DNA of 64,000 bases from Codonopsis lanceolata (lineage: Eukaryota > Streptophyta > Magnoliopsida > Asterales > Campanulaceae). A program made the translations under genes and the position numbers. Position 1 is the first letter of the stretch. The number at the start of each line of letters is the position of its first letter. The stretch is from the NCBI GenBank assembly GCA_013146195.2, contig CM028377.1:167751824-167815823 (forward strand). Reading direction: 5' to 3'. Shown piece by piece: positions 45,988-58,622 of the stretch. The notes under the pieces are model-generated. The model was given only the letters and a program-made list of their open reading frames with translations. It was not told the origin of the DNA and made no database searches.

Positions 45988-48900
45988 TAAAATAAAAAAT
46001 CAAAATACAGGACGAAATGAATTGAATTAAATAATGTAGGACGTAAATTGAAAATAGGTACAAGTTAAGGGATCAAACTATTATTTAATTATTCATTGAA
46101 TTAATTAGTCTATAACAAATTTACTCTTTTGACCTTAATTAATGGTGAGTGATTTATTAAGTTAAATGGTACATTTGTCCATACATTAAGTTGTAAGAGA
46201 CAACCTACACTTTTATAAGTAGTTAGATTAGATTAGATTAGATTAAATTGTATTACTATTGATACAATTTTTCATATAAATCTTATAATGTCTTTCCCGA
46301 ACATATTTATGAAAGTAAAACAATATTATTTTTTTAGTTTCGAATAAAGTTTTAGTTTCTCAACCGAGTAAGGGTATTTTTGTCTTTCAGAAAATATTGG
46401 GCGACATTTCAATTTATTATTTAATTATTCACGAAATTAATTTGCTTATGACAAATTTACTCTTTTGGCCTTAATTCATGGCAAGTGATTTATAATATTT
46501 ATGACACTTTTTTCTAATCATTATTATTTGGCATGATAAATTTATGTGTATTGTCCTTAACAAAAGGCACAAATTCATCAAATGATACTTCATTTTTTCA
46601 TCTTCTTGACATTATGACACATTTTTTAAACTTATTTATCTTATTTTATTCATGGGTAATAACTAAACATGCTACCAATTTGTTTAATATCTCGATACTA
46701 ACCGACAATTCTATTACTATAGATATAATTTTTCATATAAATTTTATAATGTCTTTCCCGAACATATTTAAGAAAGTAAAACCATATTATTTTTTAGTTT
46801 CGAATAAGGTTTTGTGTCTCAACCAAGTAAGGGTATTTTTGTCATTTCAGTAAATATTGGGCGACATTTGTAACGATCACGGTAGGTGGGGAAATTGAAA
46901 AAAAATCAAAATACGGAGGCGAAATGAATTGAATTAAATAATGTAGGACATAATTTGACAATAGGTACAAGTTAAGGGATCAAACTATTATTTAATTATT
47001 CATTGAATTAATTAGTCTATAACAAATTTACTCTTTTAACCTTAATTAATGGTGAGTGATTTATTAAGTTAAATGGTACATTTGTCCATACATTAAGTTG
47101 TAAGAGAGAACCTACACTTTTATAAGTAGTTAGATTAGATTAGATTAGATAGTTAGATTAGATTAGATTAGATTAGATTAGATTAGATTAGATTAGATTA
47201 AATTGTATTACTATTGATACAATTTTTCATATAAATCTTATAATGTCTTTCCCGAACATATTTATGAAAGTAAAACAATATTATTTTTTTAGTTTCGAAT
47301 AAAGTTTTAGTTTCTCAACCGAGTAAGGGTATTTTTGTCTTTCAGAAAATATTGGGCGACATTTCAATTTATTATTTAATTATTCACGAAATTAATTTGC
47401 TTATGACAAATTTACTCTTTTGGCCTTAATTCATGGGCAAGTGATTTATAATATTTATGACACTTTTTTCTAATCATTATTATTTGGCATGATAAATTTA
47501 TGTGTATTGTCCTTAACAAAAGGCACAAATTCATCAAATGATACTTCATTTTTTCATCTTCTTGACATTATGACACATTTTTAAAACTTATTTATCTTAT
47601 TTTATTCATGGGTAATAACTAAACATGCTACCAATTTGTTTAATATCTCGATACTAACCGACAATTCTATTACTATAGATATAATTTTTCATATAAATTT
47701 TATAATGTCTTTCCCTAACATATTTAAGAAAGTAAAACCATATTATTTTTTTAGTTTCGAATAAGGTTTTTGTGTCTCAACCAAGTAAGGGTATTTTTGT
47801 CATTTCAGTAAATATTGGGCGACATTTGTAACGATTCTGGTAGGTGGGGGAAATTGAAAAACAAATCAAAATACAGGACGAAATGAATTGAATTAAATAA
47901 TGTAGGACGTAAATTGAAAATAGGTACAAGTTAAGGGATCAAACTATTATTTAATTATTCATTGAATTAATTAGTCTATAACAAATTTACTCTTTTGACC
48001 TTAATTAATGGTGAGTGATTTATTAAGTTAAAGGGTACATTTGTCCATACATTAAGTTGTAAAAGACAACCTGCACTTTTATAAGTAGTTAGATTAGATT
48101 AGATTAGATTAAATTGTATTACTATTGATACATATTTTTCATATAAATCTTATAATGTCTTTCCCGAACATATTTATGAAAGTAAAACAATATTATTTTT
48201 TTAGTTTCGAATAAAGTTTTAGTTTCTCAACCGAGTAAGGGTATTTTTGTCTTTCAGAAAATATTTGGCGATATTTCAATTTATTATTTAATTATTCACG
48301 AAATTAATTTGCTTATGACAAATTACTCTTTTGGCCTTAATTCATGGGCAAGTGATTTATAATATTTATGACACTTTTTTCTAATCATTATTATTTGACA
48401 TGATAAATTTATGTGTATTGTCCTTAACAAAAGGCACAAATTCATCAAATAATACTTCATTTTTTCATCTTCTTGACATTATGACACATTTTTTAAACTT
48501 ATTTATCTTATTTTATTCATGGGTAATAACTAAACATGCTACCAATTTGTTTAATATCTCGATACTAACCGACAATTCTATTACTATAGATATAATTTTT
48601 TATATAAATTTAATAATGTCTTTCCCGAACATATTTAAGAAAGTAAAACCATATTAATTTTTTAGTTTCGAATAAGGTTTTTGTGTCTCAACCAAGTAAG
48701 GGTATTTTTGTCATTTCAGTAAATATTGGGCGACATTTGTAACGATTCTGGTAGGTGGGGGAAATTGAAAAACAAATCAAAATACCAGGACGAAATGAAT
48801 TGAATTAAATAATGTATGACATAACTTGACAATAGGTACAAGTTAAGGGATCAAACTATTATTTAATTATTCATTGAATTAATTAGTCTATAACAAATTT

Positions 48901-50525
48901 ACTCTTTTAACCTTAATTAATGGTGAGTGATTTATTAAGTTAAATGGTACATTTGTCCATACATTAAGTTGTAAGAGACAACCTACACTTTTATAAGTAG
49001 TTAGATTAGATTAGATTAGATTAGATAGTAAGATTAGATTAGATTAGATTAGATTAAATTAAATTGTATTACTATTGATACAATTTTTCATATAAATCTT
49101 ATAATGCCTTTTTTGAACATATTTATGAAAGTAAAACAATATTATTTTTTTAGTTTCGAATAAAGTTTTAGTTTCTCAACCGAGTAAGGGTATTTTTGTC
49201 TTTCAGAAAATATTGGGCGACATTTCAATTTATTATTTAATTATTCACGAAATTAATTTGCTATGACAAATTTACTCTTTTGGCTTAATTCATGGCAAGT
49301 GATTTATAATATTTATGACACTTTTTTCTAATCATTATTATTTGTGATAAATTTATGTTATTGTCCTTAACAAAAGGCACAAATTCATCAAATGATACTT
49401 CATTTTTCATCTTCTTGACATTATGACACATTTTAAAACTTATTTATCTTATTTTATTCATGGGTAATAACTAAACATGCTACCAATTTGTTTAATATCT
49501 CGATACTAACCGACAATTCTATTACTATAGATATAATTTTCATATAAATTTTATAATGTCTTTCTAACATATTTAAGAAAGTAAAACCATATTATTTTTT
49601 AGTTTGAATAAAAGGTTTTTAATGTCTCAACCAAGTAAGGGTATTTTGTCATTCCCCGTGAAATATTGGGCGACATTTATACTTGATCCTGGTAGGTGGG
49701 GAAATTGAAAAACAAATCAATATACGGAATGAAATGAATTGAATTAATTAAATAATGTAGGACTGACTATATTGACAATAAATACAAGTTAAGGAATAAA
49801 ACTATTATTTAGTATTTATTGAATGCATTAGTCTATAACAAATTTACTCTTTTGACCTTAATTAATGAGTGAGTGATTTATTAAGTTAAAGGGTACATTT
49901 GTCCATACATTAAGTTGTAAGAGACAACCTACACTTTTATAAGTAGAGATTAGATTAGATTAGATTAGATTAAGATTAGATTAGATTAGATTAGAATTGT
50001 ATTACTATTGATACAATTTTCATATAAATCTTATAATGTCTTTCGAACATATTATGAAATAAAAAACAATATTATTTTTTTAGTTTCGAATAAAGTTTTA
50101 GTTTCTCAACCGAGTAAGAGGTATTTTGTCTTTCAGAAAATATTGGGCGACATTTCAATTTATTATTTAATTATTCACGAAATTAATTTGCTTATGACAA
50201 ATTTACTCTTTTGGCCTTAATTCATGGCAAGTGATTTATAATATTTATGACACTTTTTTCTAATCATTATTATTTGGCATGATAAATTTATGTGTATTGT
50301 CCTTAACAAAAGGCACAAATTCATCAAATGATACTTCATTTTTCATCTTCTTGACATTATGACACATTTTTAAAACTTATTTATCTTATTTTATTCATGG
50401 GTAATAACTAAACATGCTACCAATTTGTTTAATATCTACGATACTTAGCAGACAATTCTATTCTTATAGATATAATTTTTTTAAATATAAATTTTATAAT
50501 GTCTTTCCCTAACATATTTAAGAAA
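45988..50525. repeat. Tandem array of five ~930-bp units, each a dimer of two diverged halves
   Basis: The phrase TTGTAAGAGACAACCTACAC or its variants recurs at 46191, 47098, 48057, 48969 and 49915, giving spacings of 907, 959, 912 and 946. Length differences come largely from an internal (GATTA)n run (46225, 47130-47197, 48089, 49003-49055, 49949-49994). Within each unit two halves of about 460 bp are related: both hold CATATAAAT..TATAATGTCTTTC, AGTTTCGAATAA, GAGTAAGGGTATTTTTGTC, AATATTGGGCGACATTT and ACAAATTTACTC. So the array is a higher-order repeat. It runs into the assembly gap, and the last units carry more indels. Confidence 0.92.
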
Positions 50526-50625
50526 NNNNNNNNNNNNNNNNNNNNNNNNNNNNNNNNNNNNNNNNNNNNNNNNNNNNNNNNNNNNNNNNNNNNNNNNNNN
50601 NNNNNNNNNNNNNNNNNNNNNNNNN
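50526..50625. other. Assembly gap (100 N)
   Basis: Exactly 100 N, the usual placeholder for a gap of unknown size. It follows the tandem array directly, so the array length is not known. Confidence 0.99.
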
Positions 50626-51842
50626 TGTCAAGGTGGCTGTCACGGTAAACGTCGAGGGAACAATTTGGGCATTTCCCTTGTGGCTCAGGGGTGTGTCAGC
50701 TCCCCTCATGGCTTCCAGGCATGTAAAGCCTCGGCCGTTGTTGCTGAAAAGCTCCACCGTAATGCACGCCAATGATGGTGGAAATATAGATTTGGCGGTG
50801 GCGAGAGATGGGGCGACCTCGAATCCACCCACGAAAACGAGGCGGCTCATGAGCTCCATTCGTTGATAAAATTCTTACGCGAGGGAAGATCGTAGTAGTT
50901 TTTTGTTGGCAGAAGAGGCGGAATCCGAGGCGTCCATATCCTCGCAACCTTTGGCGGCTATGGAGTTGATTGACGGAAGGTCAATGCACATGCGGAATGT
51001 ATAGCTTGGGGTCAGGCGACAATGATGTCGTGGCGGCGAGATAGATTGGATATCTGGAAGATTTATATTTGCTGGGGGAGGAGAAAAACTTTCTCGGGGT
51101 CAAAAGTCTTCTATTTATTACTCTTAGTTTTTGAAGTTCTTGCTGAGAAAAAAAAAAACAAAATAAAATTTAGGGCTTTTCATCTAGATATCTAAACAAG
51201 TAGGAATTTCAAAGTTTTTTCAAATAATTGAAATTTTCAAGCAAAACTTGAAACCTAGAATGTTTAGAGAAACACACTCGAGAAATGCATAACGAGAAGT
51301 TTTCATAAGAATGAACAATGAATAAACAAAAAGCATTAGTATTCAAGTATATGAAAAGGACAACAATGGCGAATCAGCATTCAATACTCGAAAATGACGT
51401 TTGAATTCCAAAAGATTTTAATATGATTTTGAAATGCGAGCGATTCATCGAGAAAATTACGAGTAGAGTAGAGATAAGCGTACCATTGTTTGAGGATGAG
51501 AAGAAGAAACAAAAGAAGAAGAAATTTCGAGAAAGTAGATGCTTAGAGAGAGAGAGAGAGAGTTTTACGTTCGGAGGGTTTCGTAAAGTTTGGAAATGAC
51601 GGTTCAGGGGCTATTTAAAGGCGAGAAAATATCGGTTTGGCGGGAACTTAAGATATTTTCTTAAGTACCAAATTTTGTCCTGACCCCTTTTATTGCTTTA
51701 GAAACCTCTTTAGCGAAAAATAGACTAAGATAAGAGTACTAACCTTTAGGTCTTCGGTAAAGAGAACTTACGTCTTAGATTAGTCTATCTGGGTCTGGTA
51801 TGAAAGAAATATTAACAAAAATTTTTAAATTAAGCGGTAGGA
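50626..51842. other. Unrecognised sequence at the start of the next contig
   Basis: A minus-strand frame (MELMSRLVFVGGFEVAPSLA at 50859, running leftward into the gap) has no domain I know. At 51540-51620 the minus strand shows a leader-like CT repeat (CTCTCTCTCTCTCT) upstream of ATG, with a TTTAAATAG-type box, so it may be a promoter and first exon of a gene or an element's 3' region. The 3' LTR expected for copia F is not visible here. Confidence 0.35.
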
Positions 51843-54800
51843 TCAATCATACCAAGATTTCTCCTTAAATAAGCAAACTGGTGGCATCCGGTGGTTTTGT
51901 GAGAATGCGCAATTGATGCTCGGTTGGAACATATTCGAGGCGATGTTACCTTTTCCACATGATCTTTGAGAAAATGATACGAATATCAATGTGCTTTGTC
52001 TTTGAATGCATTCTTGGATTTTTGGAGGCGAGATAGGCGATGTGTTGTCTGTGATTAGGCGGTTTCGGTCTTGATGTTGTAATCCACCAATTGTTGCTTC
52101 ATCCATAGCGATTGAGAACATTGACTACTGACAATATATACCTTACGTGGTTGAGTTTGCCAGCGATCCTTGTTTCTTGCAAGACCATGAGGCAGTGTTT
52201 CCAAGAAATTGACAAGTCATTTGGTGCTTCTTACTACTGCGGTGCATAATGCATCAGTATCCAACTAAATTGAAGTTGTTGGATTTTGAATACGAATGCC
52301 TAGATTTGTTGTTTTTGAAACATATCGATGATACGTTTGGCGGCAAGCAAATGTGACTCCTTTGGATGCACGAAAATCTAGCACAAACACAAGCGACAAA
52401 CATAATGTCGGGTCTACTAGCGGTAAGGTAAAGAAGTGAACCTATGATTCCTCGGTACTTGGTCATGTTCTCTTGCTTTCCCTTTCATCTTTGTCAAGAT
52501 GGCGTCGGTAGACATTGGAGTTTCAAATCCTTTGGTGAATCAAGACCAAACTTCTTGATTAGTTCCTTTGCATATTTGGTTTGGCGATGAAGATTCCGTC
52601 GAAGTCATTGTATCTGCGGTCTAGAAAATAGGTAAGTTCACCCATCATGCTCATCTCGAACTTGCTTTGCATCGACTTCTCGAATCTTTTACGAGCTTTG
52701 GTTAGTTGATCGAAGATAATGTAGATCCACATAGATTTGTACGAGAAGAGAATGGCCTTTGTGCTTGAGGATGAATAAAGTAGTGTCGATTCTTCCTCTC
52801 ACGAATCCTTGTTCAATTAAGAACTTGGATAGAGTTTCATACCAAGCTCTAGGAGCTTGCTTCGAGCAAGTAGAGAGCTTTCTTGAGTCGGTAGGCGTGG
52901 TCGGTTTTCGGAGATGACAAATCACGGAGGTTGTTCACGTATACAGTTTCTTGAAGATCACCATTCGAGAAAGGCACTCTTAACATCCATCGATACACTT
53001 TGAGAGTCCATGAGCGAGAAAAGATTACGATTGCTTCTAGTCTAGCAACGAGAACAAATGTTTCATCAAAGTCAATTCCTTCTCTGTGTCGGTGTACGGC
53101 AACCAATCTAGCTTTGTTTAAATTGACATTTCCATCTTCATCTCTTTTATTTCTGAATACCCACTTGGTGCCGATAGTGGATGATCGATCGGTCTTTGAA
53201 CTAAGCTCCACACCTTACATCTTTCAAAGCTGGTTCGGCTCTTCTTGCATAGCTTCAATAAATTTATGATGTGACATCAATCTTCTTTGGTTCGAGTTCG
53301 GATACAAATGCGTAAGCAAACAACGTTTCTTCTCGAACCTTATTTTATAAATCGAACTGCGAGTTGAGATCACCAATGATTTGGGAAATGGGATGATCTC
53401 TTGCTTCAATAATTAGAGGAAGATCACTTACGGTGGATTCTTCCCTTAAAATTACAGGTTGGTTGAGAAGGAGATTCACCAAAAATAAGTTCGAAGAAAT
53501 AGAGTCTTCAAAACTTTCATTTTACGGTGAACAAGAAGGATGAGAGATGCGTAAAGGTGCTTGGGGTAAAAGCAGAAGAGATGGGTTCGGGGTCAGCAGA
53601 GAGTTGTTATCGGTATCGGTAGAGGTCTCTTCTAGGTGAGGAGTTCGATATTGGAGGGATACGTTCTTGCTTTCGATAAGAAGTAGATCTTTGTATTTGT
53701 ACTGTCTCATCATTATCGAGAATCATTAGCAACGTTCGAACCTTTCTAGCTCTAACAAGTCATATTCATCAAAAGCATGCACTGATTCTAAGATTTTTAA
53801 ATTAGATTTCTTGAAAATGCGAAAATGCTTTTGAATGTTTGGAATACGAGAAAAATTCCTTCGATCGATTTTGCATCAAATTTTCCTCTATACTCTTTTC
53901 CATTGTAAAGAATAAAACATTTGCAGCCGAAGATTTTAAGAAATCCAATGTTTAGGGATCTTCCTCTCCATATTTCATATGGAGTTTTATTATGAAACTT
54001 GTTTACCGGGGATCTATTTTGGGTAAAGCAAGCGTGTTATTATACGCCCCGAAAATACTTCGGAAGTTTAGCTTACGCGGCATTGTTCTAGCCGCTGTCG
54101 GTGTTACGTTCTTCCGTTCGGCTACACCATTTTGTTGAGGAGTGCAGCGGCGAAGTTGTGGCCGATCCCATGGTCATCGCGGTACTTTTCTACACCATTG
54201 TTTTTTGAATTGGTGCCGTTGTCGATCTTATGTAAAATGTCTTCAAGCTTTTGAGTTTGAAGTCTTCTAAAAGTCGCATTGACTAGATCATACGTTTCAT
54301 CTTTAGATGTCATAGTTTCAATCCAAGTGAATCTAGAGTAGTCATCAACTACTACAAGTGTGTACTTGTCTCCGAAATCTTGGTTGTAGTAATAGGTCCA
54401 AAGAGATCCATATGCGAGAAGTTGAAGAATACGTTTGTTGATAAAGCAGGACTTTCTTTTGAAGGAAGACTTGGAAAGTTTTCCTAGTTGACAAGCTTTA
54501 CAACCGTCATGATCGGCGGACACAGTAGGTAGACCTTTGACAAGCCCATTTTGGAGAGCTTGGAGGTGCTTGAAGTTGAGGTGGTGAGGCAGCATTGCCA
54601 TGCCATTTGTTGTCACACGAACATTGTTGGCTACTAGACGAGGTTTGAGAATCTCCCTAGAAGATTTAAGTCCACGACATAGGCGTTTCCTTGTCTATTG
54701 CCGGTCGATATTGTGAAACACGATTCTTGTCTTTGATGAGGCAGTTGGAATTGAATTGGCATAGAAGTCCTTTGTCGCTGAGGTGATATGCTCGAAGATT

Positions 54801-57293
54801 GTGCTTTAAACCACTTACTAGAGAAACTTTGTTGATGGAGAGACTTCCTCTAGTAATTGAGCCATATCAATTGTCTTTCCTCTTGCATTGTCTCAGAAGA
54901 TAGCGTGGGTCCTTTTGCTTGGCTATATACGTAAGAAGACTTACGTTCCCATCATGTGCCTTGAGCGCCCTTTGTCTAGGTACCGAGATGTCTTTGATTT
55001 ACGATTCTATAGCCATGAAGCATTCTGTAAAAGAGTTAAAGCAAAACAAGGTACCCTTTATATGGGTCCTAAGGATTAGCAACCTTTTGCAACCCATACA
55101 CCTTGACCTTGAGAGAACTAGGTCTCTCGGATCTTAAGGAGTGAACCTTAGGAAGCATTACGGTGCCAAATGGCCTAAGCAATGGCAAGAATGACATAAA
55201 TGAAAAGACCATAGAGAATTGTTAGCGACTTCAACTGAAGAGTGCTTATGATCATTCCTTTTCTTGACATTCATTTTCGGTTCAGCTTGCTTGTTGACGG
55301 TAGACTTAATTGGTTTCTTTCGACTCCTCCTAGGTAGGTTACCAACAGACTTAGCTTTAGCTTTGGCACCTGTTGAGAACCTTTCCGAGGAGGATTTGGT
55401 AGAATACCTTTAAGTTTACCTTCAACAGAAAGCATCTTTACTGTTTCATAGACAAACTTGATGATTCTGGGTAGAGATTTAGCGGTCTACCGTCGGCCGG
55501 ACTTTGCCTTGGCATAGTCATTCTTGGTAGACTTCACTTTCTCTCTGGTTACCTTCTCATGATTTCTCATTTGAATCAGTCATTTTGGCTTTTCCTTTGT
55601 GAACTTTAGGGTAAACATAAGGAACACTTGAGTAACCAAGGCCTTGCTTCCCTGTATTTCCAAATGTTTGTTTAGAGAAAGATATATCATTAGCAGTTTC
55701 GGAGGATTCTCCTTTCTCTTTGACAGAAGAGATTGTCGGAAGAGATACATCTGAATATCCTATGCCTGTTTTATCATTGCTAGATTTTTGGCTTGTAAGG
55801 ATTTCTTCAAATGCATCCTTGGAACTATTCCAGGAGTCAATTGTCTTTTGCAAGGCAATTTTCTCTAGGTCTAGTCCTTTGATGTGCTCAGTCAGACAAT
55901 CAATTTTGTCATGAAGAAATTTGTTTTCTTCCTTCGAGTTTGATACTCTCTTGTTGGCGGCTATTGAGAGTTTGAATCACGGTATCAAAGATTTCTCGGT
56001 TGTAAGTTTCTCGCGTTCTTGGCCGGTTTAACATAGGCTACTCTAAAGGAATTAAATTCTTCAAGCATATCACGATTATCCTTGAGAAGTTCTTCCTTCT
56101 TGAAGCTATCACTTCTTTGGTTTCATTTTTGTCCAAAGGACTTGGTGAAACTACAACTTCATTTTCAGTCATAGGTAGGACATGAATCATGAGCTATTAA
56201 GCATATGTTAGCTTGCTCACAATCCTCTTCCTCCTCTTACGAATCGGTTTCAAACCATGTAGCAACTTGTTTATCTTCTATGTCTTGACCAACATACCTT
56301 TTTGTTTTGAAATTTTCTAAACGAGGGTTTCGGTATGCTTCAAATTTTGGCTTAGGACATTTTGAGGCAAAATGACGGGTTTCCTACGGTTATAACACAC
56401 AAGCTCTTCCTTAGATGAGCTTTCACCAATCTTCTGAAAGGTTGTTGGTGAGTGTTCTTCCTTCCATATTTTGCAAATTTTTGAAATCGTTTAACAAACA
56501 TAGCAAATTGTTCATCGGATAAAAATCATTTTCATTTGGAAGAAGTAGAAGGTTTGTTTTCAACAATGATTTCTTCTTGGACCATGGTAGCAGAGACGAT
56601 TACGAAGCTGTTTGTCTTGCTCTAGAGCTTGATTAACTTCAAGTTCATAAACCTTTAAACTTGTGTAGAGACTACGAAGAGTCATCTCGTTTAAGTTCTT
56701 AGATTCTTTCATAGCCGTGGTCTTCACATGCCATAAGCTACCTAGAGAGCCTAGAAACCTCATGTTCATTTCCTTTTTGTCATACGTTTTACCAAGAGAA
56801 AAGCAACTATTTATTACCTCCTTTGAATCGATCGTATGCTTGTCTCAAGGTTTCCTTAGGATCCTTTTTGAAAGAATCAAGCTGCTTGGATGTATGTATA
56901 TTTTACATTTGTCTCTTGTGTCTTGGTCTCCTTCCAAGTATTCTACAAGAGCTTCCCATCTCTTTAGCGGTTGTACATCGAATCACTAATGGTATGTGCT
57001 TGTGTCTAGAGGCTGGTGATTATGTTGATTGCTTCTTGTCAAGTTCAACCCGACTTTCTATCGTCCTCTGTCCATTCGATTCTTCTTTAGGAACTTGCGG
57101 GGTTCCAGCGATGGAGGCTAGAAGATTTGCCTTCATTGGTACATGTTGACTGCGGTGACACATTTCCATAACTGTTGTCAATAGAGTTCATGAATCTCAT
57201 TACTTTATCCTTCCATACATCAAAATGACCTTCGTCCAATATTGGGACGTGGTTAGCATTAGATGTAGGCGGCATATAGTGTGTTTGTGCCAT
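51843..57293 (-). pseudogene. Copia element F gag-pol (SIRE-like), frame-disrupted
   Basis: Read leftward from 57293: gag (VPILDEGHFDVWKDKVMRFM; TLRSLYTSLKVYELEVNQAL), a zinc-knuckle region with CYN near 56390, a long linker, the GAG-pre-integrase and integrase (HLNFKHLQALQNGLVKGLPT, CKACQLGKLSKSSF, YTLVVVDDYSRFTW at 54616-54122), RT (IGTKWVFRNKRDEDGNVNLN, GIDFDETF, HAYRLKKALY, then APRAWYETLSKFLIEQGF; 53211-52689) and RNase H (YRGIIGSLLYLTASRPDIMF at 52466; QFAYLRRNLGMID at 51843). Many frame breaks are single-base losses inside expected CAG or CTG triplets, so the real element may be more intact. Confidence 0.9.
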
Positions 57294-57347
57294 TATGTCG
57301 TATCTCTCAAGAGTTTAATCTTGGAAAAACTTGTTTTCGAAGAGTAA

Positions 57348-57359
57348 GGCTCGATACCA
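57348..57359 (-). promoter_or_regulatory. Primer binding site of copia F, one base short
   Basis: The minus strand reads TGGTATCGAGCC two bases inside the LTR. The canonical site TGGTATCAGAGC lacks its A here, a CAG to CG change. It still marks the 5' LTR end and the minus orientation. Confidence 0.85.
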
Positions 57360-57361
57360 AT

Positions 57362-58622
57362 TGTGGGTCCCAATGAGCACAATAATAAGCTAGAAGGGGG
57401 GTTGAATAGCTTATTAACACTTTAAAACTTTTAAGTAAGTTCCTTGAAAGTTACTTGCAATCTATGAAAAGAATCAAGTAGCGGAAGACCTTCAAGAAAG
57501 TTGTTCAGTGCCGATAAGGACTACCGGTAGACCTTTTACTTTTGAGTTACTTAAGTTACTGAAATGGATAAGTAAACAATGAAACTAAGCGATTACAATA
57601 ATTAAGCGAGGACAGAAGGAAATAACACAAGTATTTTGGGATGGTTCACACTATAATGAGTGCTACGTCCACCACCAAGGCGATCAACCTTGGATTTAAA
57701 TTGTGCACTATGTTTTCCACTTAGATCAATTACAAAGAATATCCCTAATGGATCGTGTACAAAATATTGACTTGTGTTTGGGTCTAGGGAATTAAATATA
57801 CGTAAATACAAGATATTTAATTAGATGCGAGAAATATAGTTAATGGAAGTAAACAACAAGAAGAATAAAACAATAAATGTTGAAGAGCGACTTCTTGTTG
57901 TTGAGAGGACTTCTAGATCTGTTGAGGATCTATTGAATGCAGTGAAAGACTTGGAGTTGTGTAGATTGAGAGCAATTCTTTAAGTGTTCGATTGATTACA
58001 TGCGGTCATTGTCTTGTTCCATCTTCATAAGCGATATTTAAAGCGAGGTGCACTTCAAAAGATCCGTTGGAGAAGGCGAAGACTTCAAGACTCTTTTCAT
58101 AAATGCATTAAATGCATGGGGTTTGTCGATCAAGGATTTCGTCTTCACAGATAATTAGAGCGAGATAATCATTTACGAGATCTTCAAAAAGGTGGGCGAT
58201 TTGGTGTCGAGATCGAGATGAAGCGAAAGTAGGGGACGATGCCTTTCTTGCTTTACAGCATTCGGGGCGAAAAAGCATTCTGCTTTTCGGAAAGTTGCTT
58301 TCGGCGGCTTGACATGTCGGGAAAAGACTTGGATTAATTCAAATATCAATGAGAATAAGTTTGAATTAATCCGGCTAGCTTTCTGGAGAGGACACGTAGA
58401 AGCGGTCGGTGGACACGAGGTCTACCGATCTTAAGCTTTGAGCGGGTCTTAGGTGAAGCCGAGAGAAGTGGTCTTCGATGATCACGAAAAGGTCCTACAA
58501 AAACTATACAAGGCAAAGTTCTATACACGGTTGCCACGCTAATCGTGGCACCCGATTAGCCAGCGAAGTATAAAACTAAAGTAATGTACTGATCAGATAT
58601 AAATTTAACATAAGAATCAACA
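57362..58622 (-). repeat. 5' LTR of copia F
   Basis: The plus strand runs from TGTGGGTCCCAATGAGC to AAGAATCAACA, the same family as the solo LTR at 1943-2885 but longer (1261 bp). Right flank CCCGG (58623-58627) matches the uninterrupted LINE paralogue at 33746-33750, so F inserted into a LINE at this site. Confidence 0.92.

Noticed and set aside
46533..48657. Repeated 85-106-residue frame MINLCVLSLTKGTNSSN
   Set aside because: It recurs only because it lies in the tandem unit, and it is broken in other units.
50518..50859. Frame running through the N gap
   Set aside because: The part across N has no meaning; only the right portion is real sequence and it shows no known domain.
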